A model generated the notes under the pieces. That model made no database searches and had not been told where the DNA came from. It saw only the letters and a list, made by a program, of their open reading frames with translations. Positions 1 to 8,073 of a DNA stretch of 64,000 nucleotides are shown here, piece after piece. Every line of letters starts with the position of its first letter. Position 1 is the first letter of the stretch. This DNA comes from Variovorax sp. N23 (GTDB lineage: Bacteria > Pseudomonadota > Gammaproteobacteria > Burkholderiales > Burkholderiaceae_C). Made by a program: the position numbers and the translations under genes. Where the stretch lies: positions 1-64,000 of the forward strand of contig NZ_JAOOPY010000004.1 in the NCBI RefSeq assembly GCF_025486315.1, given 5' to 3'.

Positions 1-84
1 GCAACTCGCCAGTCAGGCCATCTCGGTGACGGCCTGACTTAAACCAAACAGCCTCCGCGAATGCCGGGGCGATTCACGCTGCCG

Positions 85-244
85 CACGCCTCCATGCCGA
101 TGAGACACCGAGGCAAGTTCACGAAGAATGCCGTCATTTGGTCGCGCCGCAGTTGCTTGCGCAACGCGACCTTGCCATGCTCATCCACTGCGTGAACCTG
201 GAACACTTTTTTGCCAGGTCAATGCCAACAGTCGTAATCTTCAT
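85..244 (-). pseudogene. IS110-family transposase, 5' fragment with frameshift
   Basis: Reading from the ATG at 244 gives MKITTVGIDLAKK, the typical IS110 start containing the first acidic residue of the RuvC-like DEDD domain (GID). One base is missing in the A-run at 212-217. Moving to the next frame restores VFQVHAVDEHGKVALRKQL and then a short stretch ending MEACGS, all family-typical. Homology stops near position 85. The gene therefore has a frameshift and a 3' truncation and cannot make an active recombinase. It lies just downstream of pgpA, where cinA is often found in relatives (inference). Confidence 0.75.
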
Positions 245-440
245 GGTGGACGCCCCTTTCAGTTCAAGTGGTTGCTGACACTTCCACTTTGGCACATCGA
301 TACCGGTACGGGTGGGGGCGTCCATCCCATTGGTTCTGGCCGAAGGCGGCCGGCCGGAGGATGCCACAGCGACCTCCTCGTGGGAAAGGCTCGCCAACTT
401 CGATCCGCTTGGCTCAATGACTTGGAGCAAGGCGCACTAA
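85..440 (-). mobile_element. IS110-family element, left-end relic
   Basis: This is the remains of an IS110-type insertion sequence on the minus strand: a transposase 5' fragment (85-244) plus the non-coding leader upstream of it. The leader holds a small hairpin, GGCCG-AAGG-CGGCC at 338-351. The right part of the element is absent because the sequence diverges from the family after about 50 codons. In IS110 elements the long non-coding end encodes the guide (bridge) RNA; whether that relic survives here cannot be told by eye. The outer boundary near 440 is an estimate. Confidence 0.6.
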
Positions 441-455
441 CTGTGCCTCCCTACG

Positions 456-1043
456 TCACCAAGCCCGCCACAGCGCGATGACGAGCAGCGTGCAGAAGGC
501 GGCGACCAGGTCGTCGAACAGGATGCCGAAGCCGGCGATGGCCCAGCGCATGTCCTCGGCGGCGGCGCCCTTCTGCTTGCACAGGGCGTCGGCCCAGGCG
601 ATGGGGCCGGGCTTGGCCGCGTCGAAGATGCGGAACAGCACGAAGGCGGCGAGCTGCGCCCACAGTCCGGCCGGCGTGACCAGCCAGAGGATCAGCCAGA
701 AGGCGACCACCTCGTCCCACACGATGTGGCCGGGGTCGGCCACGTTCATGTGGCGGGCGGTCACGGTGCACGCCCACCAGCCGATCGGCAGCGACGCCAG
801 GATGACCCCGCCGATGGCGGCCGGCGACAGCCACAGCTGCATCACCACGAATGCGGCCCAGGCCCACAGCGTGCCGACGGTGCCGGGGGCGATGCGCGGC
901 AGGCCGGAGCCGAAGCCCAGGGCGATCAGGTGCGCCGGGTGCGAGAGCATGAAGCGGACCGTGGGGTGCATCGGGGCGGCGAGCGCGGAAGGCGGAAAGG
1001 AGGCCGGGGGCGGCACGGTGCTGGATTCGGGTGCGGTGGACAT
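456..1043 (-). CDS. pgpA: Phosphatidylglycerophosphatase A
   Basis: Integral membrane enzyme that removes the phosphate of phosphatidylglycerol phosphate to make phosphatidylglycerol. The 195-residue protein has a variable, proline-rich N-terminus (about 30 residues) and then the PgpA core. Visible motifs include the Gly-rich GFGSGLPRIAPGTVGTL stretch, the acidic DPGHIVWDEVVAFW motif and RIFDAAKPGP. Hydrophobic segments alternate with these motifs. The ATG at 1043 was chosen over the GTG one codon upstream; no strong ribosome-binding site is visible. In many proteobacteria pgpA follows thiL directly, but here thiL lies 3.6 kb away with four unrelated genes between them. Confidence 0.93.
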   Translation of the reverse strand: MSTAPESSTVPPPASFPPSALAAPMHPTVRFMLSHPAHLIALGFGSGLPRIAPGTVGTLWAWAAFVVMQLWLSPAAIGGVILASLPIGWWACTVTARHMNVADPGHIVWDEVVAFWLILWLVTPAGLWAQLAAFVLFRIFDAAKPGPIAWADALCKQKGAAAEDMRWAIAGFGILFDDLVAAFCTLLVIALWRAW

Positions 1044-1142
1044 CACGTCGAAGTGTCGCGCATCTCGGGCCGCGAGCCGCCTCGACGCCCAGAGGCGCTC
1101 CCTATAACTTTCTTTTCACGACAAACGGGAGAGCACGGCCTC

Positions 1143-1853
1143 ATGAGATCCATCGTTCAACGTCTTGGGGCCCTGTCGCTCCTCGTGGTCTTCAGCTTTG
1201 CGCTGGTGGCCTGCGGCAACAAGGAGGCAGACCAGCGCAAGGCCTTCGCCACTTTCCTGCAAACCCGCGTACTCGACAAACCCGGCATTCGTGTGCCGGC
1301 GCTCAGTGCGGAGGAAAAGGCTTCTTTCGGCGACTATGCACAGCACTACGCCGTGATCACCGATTTCAACGAAGGCATGAACAAGTCGGAGGGCCAGCCC
1401 ATGACGCAGATCATCGCCAAGGGTGGGCTGCGTTCCGTCAGCGACCTTGTCTCGCGCCGCGACGACATCAAGGCTGCCAAGGACGGCCTGGCGGGCCTGC
1501 GTACCGCGCTCGACCAGCAAACCACCACGGCCGATGCCGCGCACGCACAACTCAAGCAGCCCGACGACCTGAAGCAGGTCTACGACAAGGCCTACGAGAA
1601 GACCGTGACCGTGCCTTCCACCACCTTCAAGGAGGTGTTCCCCGCGCTCGACACCATGTTCGACAGTGCGCTGGCCGTCGGCAGCTACATCGAGCAGAAC
1701 AAGTCGAAGATCCAGATCTCGGGCAGCACCGTCAGCGTGACCGACCCGGCCGTGCAGACCGAGCTCAACAAGCGGCTGCAGCAGCTCAACAGCCAGTCGA
1801 CCGCCATCAAGGCGGCGCAGCAGAAACTGCAGATGGTAGTTCGAGGCGCCTGA
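1143..1853 (+). CDS. DUF3053 family lipoprotein
   Basis: Predicted lipoprotein of 236 residues. An N-terminal signal with a hydrophobic core ends in a lipobox, ALVAC, placing the lipidated Cys at about residue 23; the mature protein begins CGNKEADQRKAF. The rest is helical and polar, with Leu/Lys/Glu-rich stretches and no catalytic motif. It resembles the YiaF/DUF3053 family, whose function is not established. The ATG at 1143 gives the signal peptide directly. It is divergent from pgpA (99-base gap) and convergent with the SufR-like regulator, so it appears to be transcribed alone. Confidence 0.8.
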   Translation: MRSIVQRLGALSLLVVFSFALVACGNKEADQRKAFATFLQTRVLDKPGIRVPALSAEEKASFGDYAQHYAVITDFNEGMNKSEGQPMTQIIAKGGLRSVSDLVSRRDDIKAAKDGLAGLRTALDQQTTTADAAHAQLKQPDDLKQVYDKAYEKTVTVPSTTFKEVFPALDTMFDSALAVGSYIEQNKSKIQISGSTVSVTDPAVQTELNKRLQQLNSQSTAIKAAQQKLQMVVRGA

Positions 1854-1916
1854 GCGGGAGCGGCGCGAAACCTCACGCGAGGTGGTCGAACGCACCGAAG
1901 TGCCGTGCCACCGGCA

Positions 1917-2591
1917 TTACTTCGACGTGTTGCGTCTCTTGGATAGAGCAGGTGTCTCGACCGGCGTGATGCGGTAGACGCAGCGCCGCGCACCGGCGAT
2001 CAGGTGCTCCTCGCGCTGCAGCGCGCCGCGCGGGCCGGTCACCTCGCGAAAGACCTCGAGTTCGGATCGGCAGAAGCCCAGGCAACTGGTGGCAGCAGCG
2101 CAGATCGGGCAGTGGTCCTCGATCAGCAGCCAGTCGCGGCCGTCGGGTTCGACCCGCGCCATGTAGCCCTCGGCGTCGCGCAGCGCGGCCAGCCGGCGCA
2201 GCCTCGGCTCAAGCGCCTCGATGCCGTCGCAGGCCTGCAGGTAAACAGTAAGCGCCGCCTGCTCGCGGGTGGTGATGAGGCGATCCAGGCCTTCCTCGCC
2301 GAACACTTCGCGCACCGTCGACAGCAGCTGTACGGTGAGCTGCGCATGGGTATCCGGGAAGCGTGCGTGGCCCGTGGCCGTCAACGCCCAGTCGCTGCGC
2401 GGACGGCCCGCGCCGGCCTGCGGTTGCAGCCGGCTCTCGACCAGACCCGCGGCCTGCAGCTTTTGCAGCTGCTGGCGCGCGGCCTCGCCCGTGATCGTCA
2501 GCTGGGCGGCGAGCGCGGCGGTCGCGGCGGGCCCGCGCGTCTTCAAGGCGAACAGGAGGCGGTCTGCGGTGGCGGTGGGGTCGGCTTCCAT
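1917..2591 (-). CDS. SufR-like iron-sulfur transcriptional regulator
   Basis: Winged-helix repressor of 224 residues. Residues about 8-75 form a DeoR/MarR-like helix-turn-helix, with a wing near GAGRPRSDWALT. The C-terminal part carries a cysteine cluster, CPICAAATSCLGFC, as in SufR-type proteins that sense Fe-S status through a bound cluster. It is divergent from an MFS exporter, and the 93-base space between them holds two inverted repeats (2597-2610 and 2631-2658) that are good operator candidates. The likely role is control of the MFS gene and of itself in response to redox or Fe-S state. Target and signal are inferred. Confidence 0.8.
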   Translation of the reverse strand: MEADPTATADRLLFALKTRGPAATAALAAQLTITGEAARQQLQKLQAAGLVESRLQPQAGAGRPRSDWALTATGHARFPDTHAQLTVQLLSTVREVFGEEGLDRLITTREQAALTVYLQACDGIEALEPRLRRLAALRDAEGYMARVEPDGRDWLLIEDHCPICAAATSCLGFCRSELEVFREVTGPRGALQREEHLIAGARRCVYRITPVETPALSKRRNTSK

Positions 2592-2596
2592 TTATG

Positions 2597-2610
2597 CAAG
2601 TAATTGCTTG
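2597..2610. promoter_or_regulatory. Inverted repeat, putative operator 1
   Basis: CAAGTAATTGCTTG is a 14-base palindrome centred on AATT with one mismatched pair. It begins 6 bases upstream of the start codon of the SufR-like gene. The AT-rich sequence stands out from the high-GC surroundings. Binding by the adjacent regulator is inferred. Confidence 0.45.
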
Positions 2611-2630
2611 TTTAATTTTGTGGCCGGAAC

Positions 2631-2658
2631 TATTATCCAAGATATAGCTTTGATAATA
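2631..2658. promoter_or_regulatory. Inverted repeat, putative operator 2
   Basis: Arms TATTATCCAAG (2631-2641) and CTTTGATAATA (2648-2658) pair over 11 bases with one mismatch around a 6-base spacer. The repeat lies 26 bases upstream of the MFS start codon, within likely promoter territory. It shares the CAAG/CTTG core with the repeat at 2597-2610, which suggests one protein recognises both. Confidence 0.5.
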
Positions 2659-2684
2659 ACGCCGGCCCGCCCGGCGAACGACGC

Positions 2685-4145
2685 ATGACCTCACAAGCCT
2701 CGGCGGACGCCGACAATTCTCCTCCCGGCCCAGACCTCAGCGCCGGCTGGTCCGAGCTCTTCACCGGTCGCAACGGCTGGCGTGCGCTGGCGCTGACCGG
2801 CGGCGTCGCGCTGCATGCGGTCAACGTGCACATCGTGACCACCGTGCTGCCCTCGGTGGTGCGCGAGCTCGGCGGGCTCGACTGGTACGCCTGGAGCACC
2901 ACGCTGTTCGTGGTCGGCTCGATCGTCGGTGCTGCTCTGTCGGTGCGCCTGCTGGCCGCGTTGGGCCCGCGCGGCGCTTGCCTGGCCGCGCTGGGAGTGT
3001 TCGCCGCGGGCTCGGTCGGCTGTGCGACCGCGCTGGCTATGCCTTGGTTGCTCGTCGGGCGCACCGTGCAGGGCTTGGGCGGTGGCATCCTCGCGGCCCT
3101 GAGCTACGCGCTGATCGGCCGAGTGTTCGAGTCGCGGCTCTGGCCGCGCGCGGTGGCGCTGGTCTCGGGCATGTGGGGCGTCGCGACCTTGTGCGGCCCT
3201 GCGGTGGGCGGTCTGTTCGCCCAGGCCGGCCACTGGCGCTGGGCCTTCTGGGCGCTGCTGCCGTTGGCCGTGCTGCAGGGGCTGCTGGTGAGCTGGCAGC
3301 TATCGTCCAGCGCCGGTGTGCAGCACCAGCGGCCCGACACGCTGCCGCGCGTGCCCGCACCGCAGATTGCGCTGTTGACGCTGTCGGTGCTGGCGATCGC
3401 CGCGGGCGGGTTGCTGGCCTCGCTGGTGGCGCAGGCGGTCGCGGTGCTGTTCGGCTTGGCGCTGGGCTGGCTCGCCAGCCGTCAGGACCGCCGCGCCGCG
3501 GTGCGCCTCCTGCCCACCGGCGCCTACGCGCTGGGCCGGCCGCTGGGTGCGATCTACGCGGCCATCGCGCTGCTGCTGGTCGGCACCACCACGGAGATCT
3601 TCGTCCCTTATTTCCTGCAACTGCTGCAGGGCCACAGCCCGCTGACCGCGGGCTACCTCACGGCCGCCATGGCGGCGGGCTGGAGCGTTGGCTCGCTGGC
3701 TTCGTCGGGACGTCAAGGGGCCGCAGCCAACCGCGTGCTGTGCCTCGGGCCGGTGCTGTCGGCGTTGGGTCTGGGCGTGCTGGCCTGGGCCGTGCCCACG
3801 AGCGGCGCGCTGGCGCCCGGCTTGACGCTGGTGCTGATGGCGCTGGCGCTGAGCGCCGTCGGCCTGGGCGTGGGCATCGGCTGGCCGCACCTGCTGACGC
3901 GCGTGATGGCCCTCGCGCCCCAGGGCGAGGAGGGCGTCGCCTCGACCTCGATCACCACCGTGCAACTCTATGGCATGGCGGTGGGTGCGGCCATCGCTGG
4001 CCTGGTGGCCAACGCGGCCGGGCTGACCGTGCCCGGTGGCGTGACCGGCGCGCAGTCGGCGGCGTTGTGGCTGTTCGGCAGCTTTGCACTGGCACCGCTG
4101 GCGGCTGCATGGCTGGCCGTGCGTGCGGCGCGAGGTGACGCATGA
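2685..4145 (+). CDS. MFS transporter, DHA2-like drug/metabolite exporter
   Basis: Multi-pass membrane exporter of 486 residues, a length typical of 14-helix DHA2 proton antiporters. After a polar N-terminus of about 35 residues, hydrophobic helices run to the end. Conserved MFS features include a motif-A-like loop after helix 2 and the helix-5 region GMWGVATLCGPAVGGLFAQAG, which resembles motif C of exporters. It is divergent from the SufR-like regulator and overlaps the next gene by 4 bases (ATGA), so the two are probably cotranscribed. The substrate is unknown; control by a redox-type regulator suggests a toxic or redox-active compound (inference). Confidence 0.85.
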   Translation: MTSQASADADNSPPGPDLSAGWSELFTGRNGWRALALTGGVALHAVNVHIVTTVLPSVVRELGGLDWYAWSTTLFVVGSIVGAALSVRLLAALGPRGACLAALGVFAAGSVGCATALAMPWLLVGRTVQGLGGGILAALSYALIGRVFESRLWPRAVALVSGMWGVATLCGPAVGGLFAQAGHWRWAFWALLPLAVLQGLLVSWQLSSSAGVQHQRPDTLPRVPAPQIALLTLSVLAIAAGGLLASLVAQAVAVLFGLALGWLASRQDRRAAVRLLPTGAYALGRPLGAIYAAIALLLVGTTTEIFVPYFLQLLQGHSPLTAGYLTAAMAAGWSVGSLASSGRQGAAANRVLCLGPVLSALGLGVLAWAVPTSGALAPGLTLVLMALALSAVGLGVGIGWPHLLTRVMALAPQGEEGVASTSITTVQLYGMAVGAAIAGLVANAAGLTVPGGVTGAQSAALWLFGSFALAPLAAAWLAVRAARGDA

Positions 4146-4627
4146 GCATCGACACCGTCGCCCTGTTCGTCGGCACGCAAGCGCTGGGGCTGGCGCTCTG
4201 GGCCAGCCTTGCCGTGATCAACAACCTGCACGACTTCCAAGGCGCCGCCGCGGCGGTCGGCCGCACGCTGTCGATGGTGCTGCTGGCCGAGCCACCGGCC
4301 ATCGACACGCCCTTGCGTCGCCGTGCGATCCGTTCGCCCTTGCTGCATCGGCTGGGCCTGATCGTCGTGGTGCTACTGCAAATCGTCGCCGCGGTCGCGC
4401 TCTGGACGGGCTGCACCTTGTGGGCCGTCCACGGCACGCGCGCGCCTGCCATGCCCTGGTTCGATTTCGGCCTGGCGGCTCTGTCGGCCGCGGTGATGGC
4501 GATGCTGCTGGGCGGCTTGGCGACGGCCTACTGGATCCGGCAGGAGGCGCTGCAGCAGACGCATTTCCTGCTGTTGCTGTGGATCCTCGCGGCCTTCGGG
4601 GTGCTGCACTTCGGCGTATCGGCTTGA
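4142..4627 (+). CDS. Small integral membrane protein, unknown function
   Basis: Protein of 161 residues that I do not recognise by name. It has four hydrophobic segments: near residues 5-25, 75-100, 112-135 and 140-158. A charged cytoplasmic loop contains the RRRAIRSPLLHR stretch. The start codon overlaps the stop of the MFS exporter by 4 bases, so translational coupling is likely and the protein may assist or modify that exporter (inference). It is convergent with thiL across a 28-base gap. Confidence 0.7.
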   Translation: MSIDTVALFVGTQALGLALWASLAVINNLHDFQGAAAAVGRTLSMVLLAEPPAIDTPLRRRAIRSPLLHRLGLIVVVLLQIVAAVALWTGCTLWAVHGTRAPAMPWFDFGLAALSAAVMAMLLGGLATAYWIRQEALQQTHFLLLLWILAAFGVLHFGVSA

Positions 4628-4655
4628 CGATGCGGGCAACGCGCCCGACGCTGCC

Positions 4656-5639
4656 TCAGACGAAGTGATCAAAGGAGGTAAATCGCTGTTCCACCGGCAC
4701 GCGCGCCGCATCGACGATGCGCACACCGGCGTCGGCCTCGATGCGACCGATGCGCGTCACCGCGGTGGCGCTCGCGCGGCCGGCCTGGGCCACGGCCTCG
4801 CGCGCCGTGACCGGCGCGGTGAACACCAGCTCGTAGTCGTCGCCGCCCGAGAGCGCGTACAGGCGCTGCAGCTCGTCGCCGAGCACGCCGCGGTCGAAGG
4901 CCGGGTGGGCGCAGGCTGCGATGCAGCCGGCCGCGGCGTCGGCGTCGACCACCGCGCCCACACCGCTGGCGCGCAGGATGTGCGACAGGTCGCCCAGCAG
5001 GCCGTCGCTCACGTCGGCGGCCGCGCTCGCGATGCCGCGCAGCGCCTGGCCCAGCGCCACGCGCGGATCGGGCATTTCCATGCGCGCGCGCGCCAGGGCG
5101 AACAGTTCGGACGGCAATTCGAGCGTGCCGCGGAAGACTTCGAGCGCCAACCGCGCATCGCCCAGCGTGCCGCTGACCCACAGGTCGTCGCCGGCCCGCG
5201 CGCCCGAGCGCAGCAGCGCGGACCCCGCCGGCACTTCGCCGAACACGGTGATGCAGATGTTGAGCGGGCCGCGCGTGGTGTCGCCGCCGACGAGCTCGCA
5301 GTCGTGCGCGTCGGCCAGCGCGAACAGGCCGCGCGAAAAACCTTCGAGCCAGCCTTCGTCGACTGCAGGCAGCGACAGCGCGAGGGTGAAGGCCAGCGGC
5401 TTCGCGCCGCAGGCGGCCAGGTCGCTGAGGTTCACGGCCAGCGCCTTGTGGCCGAGGCGGGCCGGGTCCACGGTCGAGAGGAAGTGCCGGCCCTCGACCA
5501 GCATGTCGGTCGACACAGCCAGCTGCATGCCCGGTGCCGGTGCCAGGAGCGCGCAGTCGTCGCCGGTGCCCAATGGCGAGCGCTTGGCGGGCCGCGCGAA
5601 GTAGCGCGCGATCAGATCGAATTCGCCCATCGCGCTCAT
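4656..5639 (-). CDS. thiL: Thiamine-monophosphate kinase
   Basis: ATP-dependent phosphorylation of thiamine monophosphate to thiamine pyrophosphate, the last step of cofactor synthesis in the cytoplasm. The 327-residue protein shows the AIR-synthase-like fold: GTGDDCALL near residue 20 (Mg/nucleotide site), [19 protein letters not shown] and [14 protein letters not shown], all typical of ThiL. The start MSAMGEF was chosen because its ATG overlaps the upstream ybdK stop as ATGA, continuing a pattern seen at each junction of this operon; the second Met, 9 bases further on, is a possible alternative. It is the last gene of the four-gene minus-strand operon beginning at 10037. Confidence 0.95.
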   Translation of the reverse strand: MSAMGEFDLIARYFARPAKRSPLGTGDDCALLAPAPGMQLAVSTDMLVEGRHFLSTVDPARLGHKALAVNLSDLAACGAKPLAFTLALSLPAVDEGWLEGFSRGLFALADAHDCELVGGDTTRGPLNICITVFGEVPAGSALLRSGARAGDDLWVSGTLGDARLALEVFRGTLELPSELFALARARMEMPDPRVALGQALRGIASAAADVSDGLLGDLSHILRASGVGAVVDADAAAGCIAACAHPAFDRGVLGDELQRLYALSGGDDYELVFTAPVTAREAVAQAGRASATAVTRIGRIEADAGVRIVDAARVPVEQRFTSFDHFV

Positions 5640-6802
5640 TTCGTCGGGTTCCTGAACCGCAGCGCCGCTTGCCGCACCACCTCGGCCAGCAGGTTCTCCT
5701 TGGCCTGCTTCTCCCGCAGCCAGCGCGCGTCGTTGCGGCTGGCTTCGACGTCGGTGCGCAACTGCGCGATGGACGACGTGGCGCCGAGCGCTTCGCTGTG
5801 CCATTCGAGTTGCGTCATGGTCATCAGGATGTGCTCTCGCAGCGACATGTGCTCGCCGGTCGCCGGGTCGACGTACACCGCGTCCAGCCCGAAGCGGCAG
5901 GCCTGGAAGCGGTTGTAGGTGTAGACCAGGTAGTCGTCCTCGGTGGGGGTGAAGGGCTGCTCCTGCAGGAACCAGGCGCCCAGCGACTGCACGTAGCCGG
6001 CCAGCGCGGCGGCGCGCTCGACGGTCAGCGGCGTGTCGAACACGCGGATCTCGATGGTGCCGAACTCGGGCTTGGGCCGGATGTCCCAGTAGAAATCCTT
6101 CATGCTGCGCACGACGCCGGTGCGGGTCATCTTGGCGAAATAGACCTCGAACTCGCGCCACGACAGCGTGAAGGGCGCGCGGCCCGACAGCGGGAAGGCG
6201 AACACCGAATTGAGCCGGGCCGAGTCGAACTGCGTGTCCTGTCCCTGCACGTAGGGCGATGAGGCCGACAGCGCGATGAAGTGCGGGATGTAGCGCGACA
6301 TGCGGTGCAGCATCAGCAGGGCGGCGTCGGCATCGGGGCAGCCGATGTGCACATGCTGGCCGAAGATGGTGAACTGCTTGCTCAGGTAGCCGTACAGCTC
6401 CGACAGCTCGCGAAAGCGCGGCTTGTCGTAGATGCGCCGCTCGTGCCACTGCTGGAAGGCGTGCGTGCCGCCGCCCACCACCGCGATGTTGAGCTTGTCG
6501 GCGTTGCGCACCAGCGCGTCGCGGATCGGCGTGAGCTGGTCGATCACGTCCTGCGCCGAGTGGCAGATGTCGGTCGAGATCTCGATCATGCTCGAGGTCA
6601 TCTCGGGCACCACGCTGCCGGGCAGCGGGGTCTGCGCCATCAGGCGCAGCATGTCCTCGGCATAGGGCGCGAGGTCGTAGTCGTGGGTGTTGACCAGCTG
6701 CAGCTCGAGCTCGACGCCGAGCGACAGCGCCTCGGACTTGTTGAAGGGCTCGAGCGCCATCGTGCGATCGCGCGGCGACTTCGGCAGGTTCGCGATGCTC
6801 AT
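5636..6802 (-). CDS. ybdK: Carboxylate-amine ligase, glutamate-cysteine ligase type 2 family (YbdK)
   Basis: ATP-dependent carboxylate-amine ligase of the GCS2 family; E. coli YbdK has weak gamma-glutamylcysteine synthetase activity. The 388-residue protein has the active-site stretch [10 protein letters not shown] near residue 28, the HVHIGCPD motif and a basic/aromatic [16 protein letters not shown] region, all family hallmarks. The ATG at 6802 overlaps the stop of the antiporter gene as ATGA. Its position beside a Kef-type antiporter is suggestive because glutathione-type compounds gate Kef systems, but the antiporter here lacks the Kef regulatory domain. The physiological substrate is unknown. 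Confidence 0.88.
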   Translation of the reverse strand: MSIANLPKSPRDRTMALEPFNKSEALSLGVELELQLVNTHDYDLAPYAEDMLRLMAQTPLPGSVVPEMTSSMIEISTDICHSAQDVIDQLTPIRDALVRNADKLNIAVVGGGTHAFQQWHERRIYDKPRFRELSELYGYLSKQFTIFGQHVHIGCPDADAALLMLHRMSRYIPHFIALSASSPYVQGQDTQFDSARLNSVFAFPLSGRAPFTLSWREFEVYFAKMTRTGVVRSMKDFYWDIRPKPEFGTIEIRVFDTPLTVERAAALAGYVQSLGAWFLQEQPFTPTEDDYLVYTYNRFQACRFGLDAVYVDPATGEHMSLREHILMTMTQLEWHSEALGATSSIAQLRTDVEASRNDARWLREKQAKENLLAEVVRQAALRFRNPTK

Positions 6803-8073
6803 CGTTGCGTCTCCCGTTCGTCGATGCCGCGGAACACATCGGGCAGCCAGGGCTTGAGACTCTCGCCGGACGCATGGATGGCGACGGTGGCCAGCACCGC
6901 GCCCACCACCTCCATCACCAGGATGGCCGGCAGCGCGATCTGCGAGATCATCGCGCCGAGCAGCGGCGAGGCGGTGGCGAAGTTCGACGCGATCAGCAGC
7001 GCGATCGACGACAGCGGCGACATCGCGCAGCCGACCCAGAAGGCCTGCTTCCAGCTCGCGCCGCTGCCGGGGTTGGCGATGGCCACGCCGGCGATCTTGG
7101 CCAGCAGCCGCACGCCGATCACCGCCAGCACCAGGCTCGCCACCGGCAGGCTCCAGTCGCCCTGCGCGGCGACGATCGACACCAGCACGAACATCAGCAT
7201 CGTCAGCAGCGACGCGGCGGTGCCCAGCTGGCGCGGCCAGGCCCAGGGCTTGGGGTTGAGCTGCTTGAGCAGGATGCCGCCGATGAGCGCGGCCAGCGGC
7301 GCGGCCCCGCCGAAATGCGCCGCGAGCGCCGCGCCGACGCCGATCAGCGCCAGCAGCAGGATCGAGGTGTTCTCGCTCGTCGGGCTCATCACGCGCAGCG
7401 CCGAACGCAGCGCCAGCGCCAGCACCGCGCCCACCACGAAGGACACGCCCAGCACCACCAGCACCGGGTAGAGCTTGTTCATGAGCCCGGCCGGGCCGCG
7501 CTCGAGCAGGCCGGCCTGCGCATAGCCGAGCGCGAGTGCGTAGAAGGTGTTGAGCGTGGCCAGCGTCAGCGCCCGCTCGGTCACCGGGCCGGAGCCGCGC
7601 GTGTCCATCACCACGCGGCTGAGCACCGCGGGCGAGGCGACGATGGCCATCAGCGCGACCGGGTTCGCCACCGGGTTGGGCACGCCCAGCCAGTGCAGCG
7701 TCCAGAACACGCCGAAGTAGGTCAGCGCCGATTCGAGCAGGCTCTGCAGCAGCACCATCGGGTTGTGGCGGAACCAGCGCAGCGGCAGCCGGCCGCCGGC
7801 CTCGAACAGCACGATGGCGACGCCGAGTTCCAGCAGGAAGAGCGGAATGCCCTGCAGCGGCCACAGCGCGCCCTCGAAGCCGGCCAGGCCGACGACGGTG
7901 CCGACGATGGAATAGCCCACCACCTTGGGCATGCCCATGTAGCGCTGTACCAGGTGGCCGGAAGCGGCCGCGGCCGCCAGCAGCAGCGACCACAGCACGG
8001 TGGGCAGGCCGGCGGATGGGCGGACCCAGTCGGCCCAGAAACCGAGGATGTCGGCGGGAATGAAGGAAGTCAT
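6799..8073 (-). CDS. CPA2-family monovalent cation:proton antiporter
   Basis: Membrane antiporter exchanging K+ or Na+ for H+, of the Kef/CPA2 type. The 424-residue protein is a transmembrane domain of about 12 helices with no C-terminal TrkA-N (RCK) nucleotide-binding domain, so it is shorter than KefB or KefC. Recognisable parts are the [17 protein letters not shown] region and [17 protein letters not shown]. The start at 8073 overlaps the SpecificRecomb-family stop as ATGA. It belongs to the four-gene operon 10037-4656. It is distinct from the RCK-bearing KefB-like protein at 38575. Confidence 0.85.
   Translation of the reverse strand: MTSFIPADILGFWADWVRPSAGLPTVLWSLLLAAAAASGHLVQRYMGMPKVVGYSIVGTVVGLAGFEGALWPLQGIPLFLLELGVAIVLFEAGGRLPLRWFRHNPMVLLQSLLESALTYFGVFWTLHWLGVPNPVANPVALMAIVASPAVLSRVVMDTRGSGPVTERALTLATLNTFYALALGYAQAGLLERGPAGLMNKLYPVLVVLGVSFVVGAVLALALRSALRVMSPTSENTSILLLALIGVGAALAAHFGGAAPLAALIGGILLKQLNPKPWAWPRQLGTAASLLTMLMFVLVSIVAAQGDWSLPVASLVLAVIGVRLLAKIAGVAIANPGSGASWKQAFWVGCAMSPLSSIALLIASNFATASPLLGAMISQIALPAILVMEVVGAVLATVAIHASGESLKPWLPDVFRGIDERETQR

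Noticed and set aside
128..481. 117-codon plus-strand frame over the IS110 relic
   Set aside because: Antisense to the transposase fragment and its leader; no family match.
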